DNA of 64,000 nt from Sphaerisporangium rufum (GCF_016863395.1 NZ_BOOU01000081.1:1-64000), one strand, 5' to 3'. Shown: positions 31,806 through 42,348, numbered from the stretch's first letter. The notes: a model not told the origin generated them from the letters alone. Translations and numbers: made by a program.

Positions 31806-33134
31806 GTGGAGATCCGTGACATCACCGACGGCGACCTTCCCGCCGTGCTGGACGAGCGGCGGCGGGCCTACGGCCCGGTCGACGCCGCCGAGGCCGAGCG
31901 CTGGAAGGCCAACGTGCGGCCGTACCTGGGACAGCGGCGCTACCTGGGCGTCTTCGACGGCGACCGGCTGATGGGCACCGCCCGCCTGTGGGACTTCCGG
32001 CAGTGGTGGCACGGCCGGGCCCTGTCGCTCGGCGGGGTGGCCAGCGTCGCCGTCTCGCCCGAGGAGCGCGGGCGCGGCGTCGGCCGCTTCCTGATGCGCG
32101 GCGTGCTCGACCGCTGCGCCGAGCTCGGCCACCTCGCCTCGGCGCTGTATCCGATGACCACCCCGCTGTACCGGGGCCTCGGCTGGGAGCACGCAGGTGC
32201 CCGGTACCGCGTCACGCTGCCCACCGAGGCGCTGCGCCCGCTCGCCGCGCGCGACGCGCGGGCCGGCCTGCGGCGGATCGGCGCCGCCGACGCCGCCGAG
32301 GTGATCGCCACCCTGGACCGCGTGCACGCCGCCACCCGCGCCACCGGGCCGATCGCCTGGGACGAGAACATCACCCGGATGTGGCTGGGCGGCGAGAACA
32401 CCTTCGCCTACCTCGCCGAGGACGGCTTCGTCGTCTACCGGTGGCAGGAGGGCGGCATCGAGATCGACAACCTGGTGGCCGGGTCGGCGGCGACCGCCCG
32501 CGCGCTGTGGGCCCTGGTCGGCGGCGCCTCATCGGCCGCGCCGAAGGTCACCGCGTCCGTCGAGCCGGACGACCCGATGCTGTGGCTGGTACGCGAGCGC
32601 GACAAGGACACGGTGGCGCAGACCCGCTGGATGTTCCGCCTGGTCGATCTGCCCGCCGCCGTCGCCGCGCGCGGCTATCCCGCCGGGGTCCGGGTGGACA
32701 CTGTCGTCGAGGTGGACGACCCGCAGCGGCCCGCCAACTCCGGCGCCTGGCGGCTGACCGTGTCCGGCGGCCAGGGCGGCGCCACTCCGGCCGGCGCCGC
32801 GTCGCTGGCCTCGACCGCGGCGGCGATCGCCTCCACCGCGGCCGTCTCGGCCTCCTCGGCCGTCTCCATCGCGGCGTCCGCCGCGCCGGACGCCGCCCCG
32901 GACGCCGCCCCGGGAGGCGGACCGGGAGGCGGACCGGACGCCGGCCGGGACGGACGGGCGGCCGCGCCGGGCGAGGTGCCGCGGCTGACCATCGGCGGCT
33001 TCTCCGCGCTGTTCGCCGGGGTGCGGCCGCAGACGCTGCGCCGCGCCGGGCTGCTGGCCGGCGGCACCCCGGACTCCGACGAGCTCCTCGGCGCCGCCTT
33101 CGCCGCCAAGCCTTACATGCTGGACTACTTCTAG
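31806..33134 (+). CDS. Eis-like GNAT acetyltransferase with SCP2-like C-terminal domain
   Basis: 442 residues. Two GNAT lobes (about 1-290) and a sterol-carrier-like C-terminal domain, the layout of mycobacterial Eis. AcCoA loop: VAVSPEERGRGVGRFLM. Y122 (PLYRGLGW) matches the general acid Tyr126 of Eis, and the protein ends in Phe, whose terminal carboxylate is the base in Eis. Eis acetylates aminoglycosides and other amines; the natural substrate here is unknown. Odd point: residues about 323-392 are an Ala/Ser/Pro/Gly-rich insertion inside the C-terminal domain. GTG start, apparently leaderless. Confidence 0.85.
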   Translation: MEIRDITDGDLPAVLDERRRAYGPVDAAEAERWKANVRPYLGQRRYLGVFDGDRLMGTARLWDFRQWWHGRALSLGGVASVAVSPEERGRGVGRFLMRGVLDRCAELGHLASALYPMTTPLYRGLGWEHAGARYRVTLPTEALRPLAARDARAGLRRIGAADAAEVIATLDRVHAATRATGPIAWDENITRMWLGGENTFAYLAEDGFVVYRWQEGGIEIDNLVAGSAATARALWALVGGASSAAPKVTASVEPDDPMLWLVRERDKDTVAQTRWMFRLVDLPAAVAARGYPAGVRVDTVVEVDDPQRPANSGAWRLTVSGGQGGATPAGAASLASTAAAIASTAAVSASSAVSIAASAAPDAAPDAAPGGGPGGGPDAGRDGRAAAPGEVPRLTIGGFSALFAGVRPQTLRRAGLLAGGTPDSDELLGAAFAAKPYMLDYF

Positions 33135-33276
33135 CCGCCGCCCCAGTAGTCCTGACATTCCTGTCATCTCGGTCGATTTCGCCGGCGGCACCGGGCGTGT
33201 CGGCATCCCGCGCCGCCCGCCCCGGGAGTAGAGTTCGGCACCGAACTGGTGTTCGGCGATCTCGGGAGGCGGGCCG

Positions 33277-33921
33277 GTGCGGCTACCGCGGCTGCGGGTG
33301 ATGGGGGTCGACCCGGGGCTGACCCGGTGCGGCCTGGGCGCGGTCGAGGGCCGGGCCGGTGCCCCGCTCACGCTGGTCAAGGTGGGGGTCGCCCGCACCC
33401 CGGCGGGGGACGACATCGGTGACCGGCTGGTCGCCATCGAGCGCGAGATCGAGCGGTGGCTGGACGAGGTGCGCCCGGACGCCGTCGCCGTCGAGCGCGT
33501 GTTCAGCCAGAGCAACCTGCGCACCGTCATGGGCACCGCCCAGGCCTCCGCCGTCGCCATCGTCTGCGCCGCCCGGCGCGGCCTGCCGGTCGCCCTGCAC
33601 ACCCCCTCGGAGGTCAAGGCCGCGATCACCGGGTACGGCAACGCAGACAAGGCGCAGGTGGGCGCCATGGTGACCCGGCTGCTCCGGCTGGACGCGATGC
33701 CGAAGCCCGCCGATGCCGCCGACGCCCTGGCCCTGGCCATCTGCCACATCTGGCGGGGTGCCGCGACCAACCGCCTGGTCCAGGCCGCCGCCGACAGCCG
33801 CCTGGCCCGGGCCGCCGGCCGCGGACCGGGCGGCGGTTCGAAGATGCCGGGCCGCTCGGCGATACTGGGCGGCGGGCCGGCGGCCGGCCCCGGCGAGACC
33901 CCGAAGGGAGCGGCCAGGTGA
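33277..33921 (+). CDS. ruvC: Crossover junction endodeoxyribonuclease RuvC
   Basis: 214 residues. RNase H-like fold resolving Holliday junctions. First catalytic Asp in [12 protein letters not shown], Glu in VERVFSQSN, and acidic pair in [13 protein letters not shown]. The C-terminal 35 residues are a Gly/Pro extension. GTG with GGGAGG about eight bases upstream. First gene of ruvCAB; its stop overlaps the ruvA start (GTGA). Confidence 0.96.
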   Translation: MRLPRLRVMGVDPGLTRCGLGAVEGRAGAPLTLVKVGVARTPAGDDIGDRLVAIEREIERWLDEVRPDAVAVERVFSQSNLRTVMGTAQASAVAIVCAARRGLPVALHTPSEVKAAITGYGNADKAQVGAMVTRLLRLDAMPKPADAADALALAICHIWRGAATNRLVQAAADSRLARAAGRGPGGGSKMPGRSAILGGGPAAGPGETPKGAAR

Positions 33922-34547
33922 TCGCATCGGTCCGCGGGCGGGTCGCCGCGCTGGCGCCCGACTCCGCGGTGCTCGAGGTGGGCGGCGTCGGCGTCCTGGT
34001 GCACTGCACGCCCGGCACGCTGGCCACGCTCCGCGCCGGCGAGGAGGCCCGGCTCGCCACCTCGCTGGTCGTCCGGGAGGAGTCGCTGACGCTCTTCGGC
34101 TTCGGCTCCGACGACGAGCGCACGATCTTCGAGATGGTGCAGACCGCCTCCGGCGTGGGCCCGCGCCTGGCCCTGGCCATGCTCGCCGTGCACGCGCCGG
34201 ACGCGCTGCGGGTCGCGGTGGCCGCCGCCGACGTCAAGGCGCTCACCATGGTGCCCGGCATCGGGCAGAAGGGCGCCCAGCGCATCATCCTGGAGCTGAA
34301 GGACAAGCTCGGCGCGCCCGGCGCCCCGATGCCGGCCGTGGCGGGCGGCCCGGCGGTGCCCGCGTGGCGCGACCAGGTGCACTCCGGCCTGGTCGGCCTG
34401 GGCTACTCGGCCCGGGACGCCGACGAGGCCGTCGCCGCGGTGAGCCCCGAGGCCGACGCCGAGCTGGCCGCCGGGCGCGTCCCGGCGGTGGCCGCGCTGC
34501 TGAAGTCGGCGCTGCGGGCCCTGAGCGTGCGGCAGGGGGGCCGATGA
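33918..34547 (+). CDS. ruvA: Holliday junction branch migration protein RuvA
   Basis: 209 residues. OB domain (MIASVRGRV-type start to about 63), tandem helix-hairpin-helix ([34 protein letters not shown]), flexible linker and C-terminal RuvB-binding domain ([19 protein letters not shown]). Tetramers hold the four-way junction. GTG start within the ruvC stop; AAGGGAG upstream. Stop overlaps the ruvB start. Confidence 0.96.
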   Translation: MIASVRGRVAALAPDSAVLEVGGVGVLVHCTPGTLATLRAGEEARLATSLVVREESLTLFGFGSDDERTIFEMVQTASGVGPRLALAMLAVHAPDALRVAVAAADVKALTMVPGIGQKGAQRIILELKDKLGAPGAPMPAVAGGPAVPAWRDQVHSGLVGLGYSARDADEAVAAVSPEADAELAAGRVPAVAALLKSALRALSVRQGGR

Positions 34548-35602
34548 GCCTGGACCGGGAGCTGGTCTCGCCGGACCCCGAAGGCGACGAGCAGGCGATC
34601 GAGTCGGCGCTGCGCCCCAAGCGGCTCGGCGAGTTCATCGGCCAGTCCCGGGTGCGCGAGCAGCTGTCGCTGGTGCTGGAGAGCGCCGTGCGCCGCGGCC
34701 GGCCGCCGGACCACGTGCTGATGAGCGGCTCGCCCGGCCTCGGCAAGACCACCCTCGCCATGATCATCGCCGCCGAGCTGGGCATGCCGCTGCGGCTCAC
34801 CTCCGGGCCGGCCCTGGAGCGGGCCGGCGACCTGGCGGCCATCCTGTCCACCCTCGCCGAGGGCGAGGTGCTGTTCATCGACGAGATCCACCGGATGTCC
34901 CGCTCGGCGGAGGAGATGCTCTACCTGGCGATGGAGGACTTCCGGGTCGACATCGTGGTCGGCAAGGGCCCCGGGGCCACCGCGATCCCGCTGGAGATCG
35001 CCCCGTTCACCCTGGTCGGCGCCACCACCCGGGCCGGCCTGCTGCCCGCGCCGCTGCGCGACCGCTTCGGCTTCGTCGCCCACATGGACTTCTACGACGT
35101 CGCCGAGCTGGAGCAGGTGCTGCGCCGCTCGGCGCGGCTGCTGTCGCTGGAGCTGCCCGACGACGGAGGGCACGAGATCGCCCGGCGCTCGCGCGGCACG
35201 CCCCGCATCGCCAACCGCCTGCTGCGCCGGGTCCGCGACTTCGCCGAGGTGCGCACCGAGGGCGTCATCACCAGGGAGGTCGCCGCCGCCGCGCTCAACC
35301 TTTACGAGGTGGACGCCGAAGGGCTGGACCGGCTGGACCGCGCGGTGCTCGGCGCGCTGCTGCGCAAGTTCGGCGGCGGCCCGGTGGGGCTGTCCACGCT
35401 GGCGGTGGCGGTGGGGGAGGAGCCGGAGACCGTCGAGGTGGTGGCCGAGCCGTTCCTGGTCCGCCAGGGCCTGCTGGCCCGCACTCCGCGCGGCCGGGTG
35501 GCCACCGCCTCGGCCTGGACGCACCTGGGCCTGGTCCCGCCGCCGGACGCGGTCGGCGCCGCCGCCCAGCCGGTGCTGTTCGACGATCCGGCGGCGTCCT
35601 GA
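34544..35602 (+). CDS. ruvB: Holliday junction branch migration ATPase RuvB
   Basis: 352 residues. AAA+ motor: Walker [10 protein letters not shown], Walker B LFIDEIHR, sensor 1 GATTRAG, arginine finger region LRDRFG, sensor 2 [15 protein letters not shown], and a C-terminal winged helix ([23 protein letters not shown]). Hexameric rings on RuvA pump DNA through the junction. ATG overlaps ruvA stop (ATGA). Confidence 0.97.
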   Translation: MSLDRELVSPDPEGDEQAIESALRPKRLGEFIGQSRVREQLSLVLESAVRRGRPPDHVLMSGSPGLGKTTLAMIIAAELGMPLRLTSGPALERAGDLAAILSTLAEGEVLFIDEIHRMSRSAEEMLYLAMEDFRVDIVVGKGPGATAIPLEIAPFTLVGATTRAGLLPAPLRDRFGFVAHMDFYDVAELEQVLRRSARLLSLELPDDGGHEIARRSRGTPRIANRLLRRVRDFAEVRTEGVITREVAAAALNLYEVDAEGLDRLDRAVLGALLRKFGGGPVGLSTLAVAVGEEPETVEVVAEPFLVRQGLLARTPRGRVATASAWTHLGLVPPPDAVGAAAQPVLFDDPAAS

Positions 35603-35952
35603 CCGGCGTCCTGACAAAGATCGCCGCGACCGGCCGGCGGGCGGCGCGCCCGGGTGGGCGGCGCACCCGCTCCGACCTGCCCGGACCACCCGGCGGGCCT
35701 GGTGGGTGCTGAAAGTTTCATGTCCGGCGCATCGGGCGGTCACAGATCGATGACGACGGGAACTTTCCCGCTCGCCCGAGCGTGGGTTCGTTGCCGGGCA
35801 TTGACAAGCTCGCCTAAACTCCGTGGCTTGGCCGGCCGTATACGCTGAATACGCTGAACACGTTGAGGTGATTCGGTGATCCGGTGTGGCCGCCCACCGC
35901 CGCCAGACCGCCGGCGCCAGGCCGGTCAGTTCGTTTACCGGAAGGAAGCCCC
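35603..35952 (+). promoter_or_regulatory. 350-bp region before yajC with promoter and triplicated 9-mer
   Basis: TTGGCC (35828-35833), 16 bases, TACGCT (35850-35855) is the best promoter; a second TACGCT is at 35841. Both lie in a triplet of 9-mers: TACGCTGAA (35841-35849), TACGCTGAA (35850-35858), CACGTTGAG (35859-35867). An isolated TTGACA occurs at 35801-35806 without a well-placed -10. The region is lower in GC than average. No gene is credible here. Confidence 0.5.
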
Positions 35953-36336
35953 GTGCAGGGCCTTGGATCGTTCGTGCCGCTGATCTTGCTGATCGTGGTG
36001 TTCTATTTCCTGCTCATCCGCCCGCAGCGCAAGCGGCAGCAGGAGCAGTTGCAGATGCAGAACAGCCTGACGCCGGGCAGCCGGGTGATGACCACCACCG
36101 GCCTGTTCGGCACCGTCTCCGCCCTCGAGGACGACGACGTGGTCCTGGAGATCGCGCCGGGCGTGCAGACCCGGTGGACCAAGGGCGCCATCGGCCGGGT
36201 CGTCACGCCGGTCGAGCCGGCCGCCGTACCGGTGGACAATGAGGAGGACGGCGTACGGGACACCGTCGCCGACGAGACGGTGATCGACACCCCGGAGCGC
36301 CGGGGCGACGAGGGTCCGGCCGGCAAGCAGATCTGA
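35953..36336 (+). CDS. yajC: Preprotein translocase accessory subunit YajC
   Basis: 127 residues. One N-terminal membrane helix (FVPLILLIVVFYFLLIRPQRKR) followed by the conserved LTPGSRVMTTTGLFGTVSALEDD domain and an acidic tail. YajC associates with SecDF in the membrane. GTG chosen for the strong GAAGGAAG site; an upstream frame extension would add 23 residues before the helix. First of yajC-secD-secF. Confidence 0.95.
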   Translation: MQGLGSFVPLILLIVVFYFLLIRPQRKRQQEQLQMQNSLTPGSRVMTTTGLFGTVSALEDDDVVLEIAPGVQTRWTKGAIGRVVTPVEPAAVPVDNEEDGVRDTVADETVIDTPERRGDEGPAGKQI

Positions 36337-36381
36337 AGCAGGATCCCGCAAACCACCCCTTGACGAAAGAACTGACCACCA

Positions 36382-38145
36382 GTGGCCCCATCGACCAGTA
36401 CCCAAAGCAGGCCGGGACGCGTGCTCCTGGCCCTGCTGGTGCTCATCCTCGCCATGGGCGGGACGATGCTCCTGCAGAAGGCGTTCCTGCCCAAGTTCGG
36501 GCTCGACCTCGCCGGCGGCACCACCTTGACGCTGTCCCCGCAGACCGCCGGCGGCAAGGTGCCCTCGCAGGAGAGTCTCGACCAGGCGGTGAACATCATC
36601 CGCCAGCGGGTGAACGGCACCGGCATCTCCGACGCGGAGGTCGCCAAGTCGGGTGACAACATCGTCATCGCGATTCCCGGGGCCGGTGCGCAGCAGGTCA
36701 GCGACCTCGTCGGCACCACCGCCGAGCTGCGGTTCCGGCAGGTGCTCGCGGTGGCCCCGGTCGTCCCGGCGGCGCCGAGCGCGCTGCCGACGTCGCCGGC
36801 CACCCCGGCGCCGTCCGGCAGCGCGCCGCCGTCCGGCAAGGCGACGCCCAAGCCCGGCTCCACCGCCGAGCCGGCGCCGAGCGGCACCCCGGCCGGCCGC
36901 GCGCTGTCCTCGGCGCTGACCGCGCCGACCCCGGCGCCGTCCGCGTCCGCCTCGCCGGAGAAGTCCGGCAAGAGCGACGGCAAGGCCACCCCGGCGCCGA
37001 CCGGGTCGGCGCCGCCGTCGGCCGCGCCGGACGACCCGATGGCCGGCGTCGACCTGACCGGGGTGGACCCGGCGGTCGCCGAGCAGTTCAAGAAGCTCGC
37101 CTGCACCAAGAAGGACGCCGGCCGCGGCGTGCAGGACGACCCGAACAAGCAGCTGGCGGCGTGCAGCGACGACAACACCGCCAAGTACGTGCTGGACAAG
37201 GCGGCGGTGAAGGGCACCGAGGTGGGCGGCGCGAGCGCCGGCGTCGACTCCACCACCGGCGAGTGGATCGTCCAGGTCAACTTCAAGAGCCAGGGCGCCA
37301 GCCAGTTCGCCAAGATCACCGGTCAGATCACCAGCGCGCCGCAGCCGCGTAACCAGCTCGCCATGGTGCTGGACGGCGTGGTCATCTCCGCGCCGGTCAT
37401 CGAGGAGCCGATTCCTGGCGGCCAGGCCCGCATCTCCGGCAGCTTCACCCAGCCGACCGCCACCGCGCTGGCCGACCAGCTCAAGTACGGCGCGCTGCCG
37501 CTGAAGTTCATTCAGAGCTCGGCCGAGGAGGTGTCCTCGATCCTGGGCGCCGACCAGCTGCGCGGCGGCCTGCTCGCCGGCGGCATCGGGCTGATCCTGG
37601 TGGTCATCTACTCGCTGCTGTACTACCGGGGCCTCGGCCTGGTGGCGGTGGCCAGCCTGCTGGTGGCGACGATCCTGACCTACCAGGCGGTGGCGCTGCT
37701 CGGCCACAACGCCAACTTCCGGCTGTCGCTGGCGCACATCATCGGCCTGGTGGTGTCGATCGGCATCACCGCCGACTCCTTCATCGTCTACTTCGAGCGC
37801 ATGCGCGACGAGATGAAGGAGGGCCGGCGGTCACTGCGGGTGGCGGTCGAGGTGGCCTGGGTCCGGGCCCGGCGCACCATCCTGATCGCCGACGCGGTCA
37901 TGTTCATCGCGGCCGTCGTGCTGTACTTCCTGGCCGTCGGCGGTGTCGCCGGCTTCGCGTTCGCGATGGGCCTCACCACGCTGATCGACATCGTGGTGGT
38001 GTTCCTGTTCACCAAGCCGTTCGTCGCGCTGCTCGCCAAGCTGCCGTTCTTCGCCAAGGGGCACCCGCTGTCCGGCCTGGACGCCGAGCGGATGGGCCGC
38101 GAGGCGCCCGTCGTCCGTACCACGACCGTTCCGCAGGAGGGCTGA
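36382..38145 (+). CDS. secD: Protein translocase subunit SecD
   Basis: 587 residues, six membrane spans. First span at 13-30, then the P1 periplasmic region beginning FGLDLAGGTTLTL, then five spans from about 395, with the RND-type motif region including SIGITADSFIVYFERMRDE. Uses the proton gradient to pull exported proteins outwards. Residues about 125-216 are an Ala/Pro/Ser/Lys-rich low-complexity insertion in P1. GTG start; its ribosome site is weak. The stop overlaps the secF start (TGATG). Confidence 0.95.
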   Translation: MAPSTSTQSRPGRVLLALLVLILAMGGTMLLQKAFLPKFGLDLAGGTTLTLSPQTAGGKVPSQESLDQAVNIIRQRVNGTGISDAEVAKSGDNIVIAIPGAGAQQVSDLVGTTAELRFRQVLAVAPVVPAAPSALPTSPATPAPSGSAPPSGKATPKPGSTAEPAPSGTPAGRALSSALTAPTPAPSASASPEKSGKSDGKATPAPTGSAPPSAAPDDPMAGVDLTGVDPAVAEQFKKLACTKKDAGRGVQDDPNKQLAACSDDNTAKYVLDKAAVKGTEVGGASAGVDSTTGEWIVQVNFKSQGASQFAKITGQITSAPQPRNQLAMVLDGVVISAPVIEEPIPGGQARISGSFTQPTATALADQLKYGALPLKFIQSSAEEVSSILGADQLRGGLLAGGIGLILVVIYSLLYYRGLGLVAVASLLVATILTYQAVALLGHNANFRLSLAHIIGLVVSIGITADSFIVYFERMRDEMKEGRRSLRVAVEVAWVRARRTILIADAVMFIAAVVLYFLAVGGVAGFAFAMGLTTLIDIVVVFLFTKPFVALLAKLPFFAKGHPLSGLDAERMGREAPVVRTTTVPQEG

Positions 38146-39224
38146 TGTCGGCCATCGGGGCGCTTGGGCGCCGCCTCTACCGCGGCGAGGTCAACGTCGA
38201 CTTCGTCGGCCGCTACCGGCTGTGGTACTCCCTGTCGGCGGCGCTGCTGCTGATCTCGATCGTCGGCCTGGTCGTGCAGGGGCTCAACCTCGGCATCGAG
38301 TTCAAGGGCGGCTCGGTCTTCACCTTTGCCAAACCCGCCTCCTCCACCATCGAGCAGGTCCGCAGCACCGTCGAGGAGGCCGGCGCGCACCAGGTGATCG
38401 TCCAGGAGGCCGGCTCCAACTGGCGGGTCACCACGCAGAGCCTGGACGTGCCCGGCGCCACCAAGGTGCAGAACGCCCTGTCCGGCCGGTTCGGCGTGCC
38501 GGGCGACAAGGTCAGCAAGCAGATCATCGGCCCGTCCTGGGGCGGTGAGGTGCTGCGCAAGGCCGTCATCGGCCTGATCGTGTTCATGATCGCGATCATC
38601 CTGTACCTGACGATGGCCTTCGAGTGGAAGATGGCGCTGGCCGCGGTGGTCGCGCTCATTCACGACCTGGTCATCACCGCGGGCATCTACGCCTGGTCGG
38701 GCTTCGAGGTCACCCCGGCGACGATGCTGGGCTTCCTGACGATCCTCGGATACTCGCTGTACGACGCGGTCGTGGTGTTCGACATGATCAAGGAGGTCAC
38801 CGCCAAGCTCGGCACGACCGCCAAGATGACCTACACCGAGGCCGCCAACAACGCGCTGAACCACACGCTGATCCGCTCGCTGAACACCACCCTGGTGGCG
38901 ATCCTGCCGGTCGCCGCCATCCTGTTCATCGGCACCACGCTGTTCGGCGCCGGCACGCTGAAGGACCTCGCGCTGGCGCTGTTCGTCGGCATGCTGGTGG
39001 GCACCTACTCCTCGCTGTGCGTGGCGACCCCGCTGCTGGTGCGCCTGAAGGAGCGGGAGCCGAAGTACCTGGCGCTCGCCCGCCGGGTGGCGTCCTCCCG
39101 CGGCGGTTCGGTGCAGGACGCGCCGGCCTCGTCCGGCAAGGCCCGGCAGCCGGCCGCCGCGTCCTCGCCGGCCGGCGGCACGCCGGCCGGCCAGTCCGCC
39201 ACGGCCAAGCGCAAGAAGCGATAG
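38145..39224 (+). CDS. secF: Protein translocase subunit SecF
   Basis: 359 residues. Six spans; N-terminal NLGIEFKGGSVFTF region, then the membrane block with GFLTILGYSLYDAVVVFDMIKE and SLNTTLVAILPVAAILF, the SecF signature. Partner of SecD. The C-terminal 45 residues form a Ser/Ala/Lys-rich cytoplasmic tail. Coupled to secD by TGATG. Confidence 0.96.
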   Translation: MSAIGALGRRLYRGEVNVDFVGRYRLWYSLSAALLLISIVGLVVQGLNLGIEFKGGSVFTFAKPASSTIEQVRSTVEEAGAHQVIVQEAGSNWRVTTQSLDVPGATKVQNALSGRFGVPGDKVSKQIIGPSWGGEVLRKAVIGLIVFMIAIILYLTMAFEWKMALAAVVALIHDLVITAGIYAWSGFEVTPATMLGFLTILGYSLYDAVVVFDMIKEVTAKLGTTAKMTYTEAANNALNHTLIRSLNTTLVAILPVAAILFIGTTLFGAGTLKDLALALFVGMLVGTYSSLCVATPLLVRLKEREPKYLALARRVASSRGGSVQDAPASSGKARQPAAASSPAGGTPAGQSATAKRKKR

Positions 39225-39239
39225 TCCACCAGAGCCGGC

Positions 39240-39284
39240 CGCGGCGCCTCCGTGATCTCCGCTCGAGACCACGGGGGCGCCGCG
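39240..39284 (+). terminator. 15-bp hairpin between secF and apt
   Basis: CGCGGCGCCTCCGTG (39240-39254) pairs with 39270-39284 around a 15-base loop, with one T-G pair. No T-run. It ends close to the apt ribosome site, so it may attenuate rather than fully stop transcription. Confidence 0.55.
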
Positions 39285-39312
39285 TGCTGCCGCCGGAAGG
39301 AAAGCGACCCCC

Positions 39313-39840
39313 GTGACCCCGCCCGACGATCTCACCGGCACCATCCTGGGCCGGATCCGTGACGTGCCCGACTATCCCAGCCCCGGGGTGATGTTCAAGG
39401 ACATCACGCCGCTGCTCGGCGACCACGCCGCCTTCTCGGCGGTCATCGACGCCCTGGTGCCCGGCACCCGGGTGGACAAGGTGGTCGGCATCGAGGCGCG
39501 CGGCTTCATCCTGGCCGCCCCGGTCGCCTACCACGCGGGCGCCGGGTTCGTCCCGGTTCGTAAAAAGGGCAAACTCCCTGCCGAGGCGCTGGAAGCGTCC
39601 TACGATCTGGAGTACGGCTCCGCCGTCATCGAGGTGCACCGCGACGCGTTCGCTCCGGGCGACCGGGTGCTCATCGTGGACGACGTGCTCGCCACCGGCG
39701 GCACGGCGCGGGCGGCGGTGGAGCTGGTCGGCCGGGCCGGCGCCGAGGTGGTGGGCGTGTCCGTGCTGATGGAGCTCGCCTTCCTCAACGGCCGGGACCG
39801 GCTGGGCGGCGTCGACCTGCGCGCTCTGGTCGTGGTCTGA
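39313..39840 (+). CDS. apt: Adenine phosphoribosyltransferase
   Basis: 175 residues. PRPP-binding motif VLIVDDVLATGGTA and the adenine-pocket segments DYPSPGVMFKDITPLL and GIEARGF are all present. Converts adenine and PRPP to AMP (salvage). GTG start with GGAAGGAAAG upstream. Conserved between secF and rel in actinobacteria. Confidence 0.96.
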   Translation: MTPPDDLTGTILGRIRDVPDYPSPGVMFKDITPLLGDHAAFSAVIDALVPGTRVDKVVGIEARGFILAAPVAYHAGAGFVPVRKKGKLPAEALEASYDLEYGSAVIEVHRDAFAPGDRVLIVDDVLATGGTARAAVELVGRAGAEVVGVSVLMELAFLNGRDRLGGVDLRALVVV

Positions 39841-39862
39841 CCGGCTCCCCGCGAGGACGGTG

Positions 39863-39886
39863 TCTCCAGCGTGGATACACTGGAGA
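39863..39886 (+). promoter_or_regulatory. Inverted repeat with -10 element before rel
   Basis: TCTCCAG (39863-39869) and CTGGAGA (39880-39886) flank TACACT (39876-39881), a good TANNNT hexamer overlapping the right arm. Transcription would start near 39888, giving a short leader with GAGGAG before the GTG. Confidence 0.4.
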
Positions 39887-39912
39887 ATCTGGACTCGAGA
39901 CGAGGAGTCTGA

Positions 39913-42264
39913 GTGCCCCGTGATGTGGCCCCGCCCGAGATGACCGAGACCCCTGAGCCGGTTTCCGCTCGAGCGGACGATACGGGTTCCGCCACGTCCG
40001 CAGGCACAGACGAAAGACCGGCGCCTGCCGTTGTACGCCGCAGGCTTTCCCGGTTCGGGGGGCAATGGGGTGGTGCGATGAACCCGGTTCTCGAGCCGTT
40101 GTTCAAGACGGTCCGGGCGACCCATCCCAAGGCCGACCTGCGGCTCATCGAGCGCGCCTACGACGTGGCGGCCTACCACCACCGCGATCAGAAGCGCAAG
40201 AGCGGCGACCCCTACATCACCCACCCCCTGGCCGTCGCGACCATCCTCGCCGAGCTCGGCACCGATGACGAGACGCTGTGCGCGGCGCTGCTGCACGACA
40301 CCGTGGAGGACACCGCCTACGGCCTGGACGAGCTGAGCGCCGACTTCGGGGAGCACATCGCCCTGCTGGTCGACGGCGTCACCAAGCTCGACAAGGTCAA
40401 GTTCGGCGACGCGGCGCAGGCCGAGACGGTGCGCAAGATGGTCGTGGCGATGTCCCGCGACATCCGGGTGCTGGTCATCAAGCTGGCCGACCGGCTGCAC
40501 AACATGCGCACCCTGCGCTACCTGCCGCGGCACAAGCAGGAGCAGAAGGCCCGCGAGACGCTGGAGATCTTCGCGCCGCTGGCCCACCGGCTCGGGATGA
40601 ACACCATCAAGTGGGAGCTGGAGGACCTGGCCTTCGGCATGCTCTACCCCAAGCGCTACGACGAGATCGCGCGCATGGTGTCGGAGCGGGCCCCGCGCCG
40701 CGACCTGTTCCTGCAGGAGGTGATCGAGAAGGTCTCCGCCGACCTGCGCGAGTCGAAGATCCGGGCCACGGTCAAGGGCCGGCCCAAGCACTACTACTCG
40801 ATCTACCAGAAGATGATCGCGCGCGAGGTGGCGTTCGACGACATCTACGACCTGGTGGGCATCCGGGTACTGGTCGACACGGTACGCGATTGTTACGCCG
40901 CGCTAGGAACGATCCACGCACGGTGGAATCCGGTGCCTGGGCGGTTCAAGGACTACATCGCGATGCCCAAGTTCAACATGTACCAGTCGCTGCACACGAC
41001 GGTCATCGGGCCGGAGGGCAAGCCGGTCGAGCTGCAGATCCGCACCCGGGCGATGCACCACCGCGCCGAGTACGGCGTGGCCGCGCACTGGAAGTACAAG
41101 GAGGAGGTCGTCGTCTCCGGCCCGGCCGCGGCGCGGATGAAGTCCGCCGGCGACATGGCCTGGCTGCGGCAGCTGCTCGACTGGCAGAAGGAGACCTCCG
41201 ACCCGGGGGAGTTCCTGGAGTCGCTGCGCTTCGACCTGTCGGTGTCGGAGGTGTTCGTCTTCACCCCGCGCGGCCAGGTGATCGCGCTGCCCGAAGGCGC
41301 CACGCCGGTCGACTTCGCCTACGCGGTGCACACCGAGGTCGGTCACCGGTGCATCGGCGCCCGGGTCAACGGCCGGCTGGTGCCGCTGGAGTCCCGGCTG
41401 ACCAACGGCGACACCGTGGAGATCTTCACTTCCAAGTCGCCGGACGCCGGGCCGTCGCGCGACTGGCTGAAGTTCGTCAAGAGCGGCCGGGCCCGCAACA
41501 AGATCCGCCAGTGGTTCTCCAAGGAGCGCCGGGAGACGGCGATCGAGGCGGGCAAGGAGGCCATCGGGCGCGCCATGCGCAAGCAGGGCCTGCCGTTGCA
41601 GCGCCTGATGTCCGGAGAGACCCTCCTGGCGCTCGCCAGGGACCTTCGGTACCCCGATGTCTCGGCGCTGTACGCGGCGGTCGGAGAGGGCCACACGGGC
41701 GCGCAGTCGGTGGTGGAGAAGCTCGTGCAGTCGCTCGGCGGGGTGGACGCCGCCGAGGAGGACATCGCCGAGGTGGCGGTGCCGACCAGGCTGCGCGGCC
41801 GGCCGCGCACCGGCACCAACGCCGGCGTCATCGTGGCCGGCGACACCGACGTGTGGGTGCGGCTGTCGCGCTGCTGCACGCCGGTGCCCGGCGACGAGAT
41901 CATCGGCTTCGTCACCCGAGGCCATGGCGTCTCGGTGCACCGCAGCACCTGCCCCAACGTCGAGCAGCTGCGCGCCGAGCCGGACCGGCTGGTCGAGGTG
42001 AGCTGGTCGCCCGCCGACGACTCGGTGTTCCTGGTGGCGATCCAGGTCGAGGCGCTGGACCGGCCCCGCCTGCTTTCGGACGTGACCCGCACGCTGTCGG
42101 ACCAGCACGTGAACATCCTGTCGGCGTCGGTGGCCACCGCCCGCGACCGGACGGCGATCAGCAAGTTCACCTTCGAGATGGGCGATCCCAAGCACCTGGG
42201 CCACGTGCTGAAGGCGGTGCGCAACATCCAAGGCGTCTACGACGTCTACCGGATCACCAACTGA
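39913..42264 (+). CDS. relA: Bifunctional (p)ppGpp synthetase/hydrolase (Rel)
   Basis: 783 residues. A 55-residue disordered N terminus, then the HD hydrolase (H104, H128-D129, EDT, suggesting it is active), the RelA/SpoT synthetase domain ([35 protein letters not shown]), the TGS domain ([31 protein letters not shown]), a Cys-containing zinc-finger/RIS region ([17 protein letters not shown]) and a C-terminal ACT domain. Makes and degrades the stringent alarmone. GTG start with GAGGAG upstream. Single long-form Rel as in most actinobacteria. Confidence 0.97.
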   Translation: MPRDVAPPEMTETPEPVSARADDTGSATSAGTDERPAPAVVRRRLSRFGGQWGGAMNPVLEPLFKTVRATHPKADLRLIERAYDVAAYHHRDQKRKSGDPYITHPLAVATILAELGTDDETLCAALLHDTVEDTAYGLDELSADFGEHIALLVDGVTKLDKVKFGDAAQAETVRKMVVAMSRDIRVLVIKLADRLHNMRTLRYLPRHKQEQKARETLEIFAPLAHRLGMNTIKWELEDLAFGMLYPKRYDEIARMVSERAPRRDLFLQEVIEKVSADLRESKIRATVKGRPKHYYSIYQKMIAREVAFDDIYDLVGIRVLVDTVRDCYAALGTIHARWNPVPGRFKDYIAMPKFNMYQSLHTTVIGPEGKPVELQIRTRAMHHRAEYGVAAHWKYKEEVVVSGPAAARMKSAGDMAWLRQLLDWQKETSDPGEFLESLRFDLSVSEVFVFTPRGQVIALPEGATPVDFAYAVHTEVGHRCIGARVNGRLVPLESRLTNGDTVEIFTSKSPDAGPSRDWLKFVKSGRARNKIRQWFSKERRETAIEAGKEAIGRAMRKQGLPLQRLMSGETLLALARDLRYPDVSALYAAVGEGHTGAQSVVEKLVQSLGGVDAAEEDIAEVAVPTRLRGRPRTGTNAGVIVAGDTDVWVRLSRCCTPVPGDEIIGFVTRGHGVSVHRSTCPNVEQLRAEPDRLVEVSWSPADDSVFLVAIQVEALDRPRLLSDVTRTLSDQHVNILSASVATARDRTAISKFTFEMGDPKHLGHVLKAVRNIQGVYDVYRITN

Positions 42265-42336
42265 TCCTGCCGGCCGGAAATTGCAGAGTCGGCAAGTTTT
42301 CGCGTCCCGCATCTTTGCGGATCGCGCAATATTCGG

Positions 42337-42342
42337 TACGGT
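42337..42342 (+). promoter_or_regulatory. -10 element of a leaderless promoter for the TetR gene
   Basis: TACGGT, six bases before the ATG at 42349; TTGCGG at 42315-42320 is a possible -35 (16-base spacer). Confidence 0.45.
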
Positions 42343-42348
42343 AGTGGC

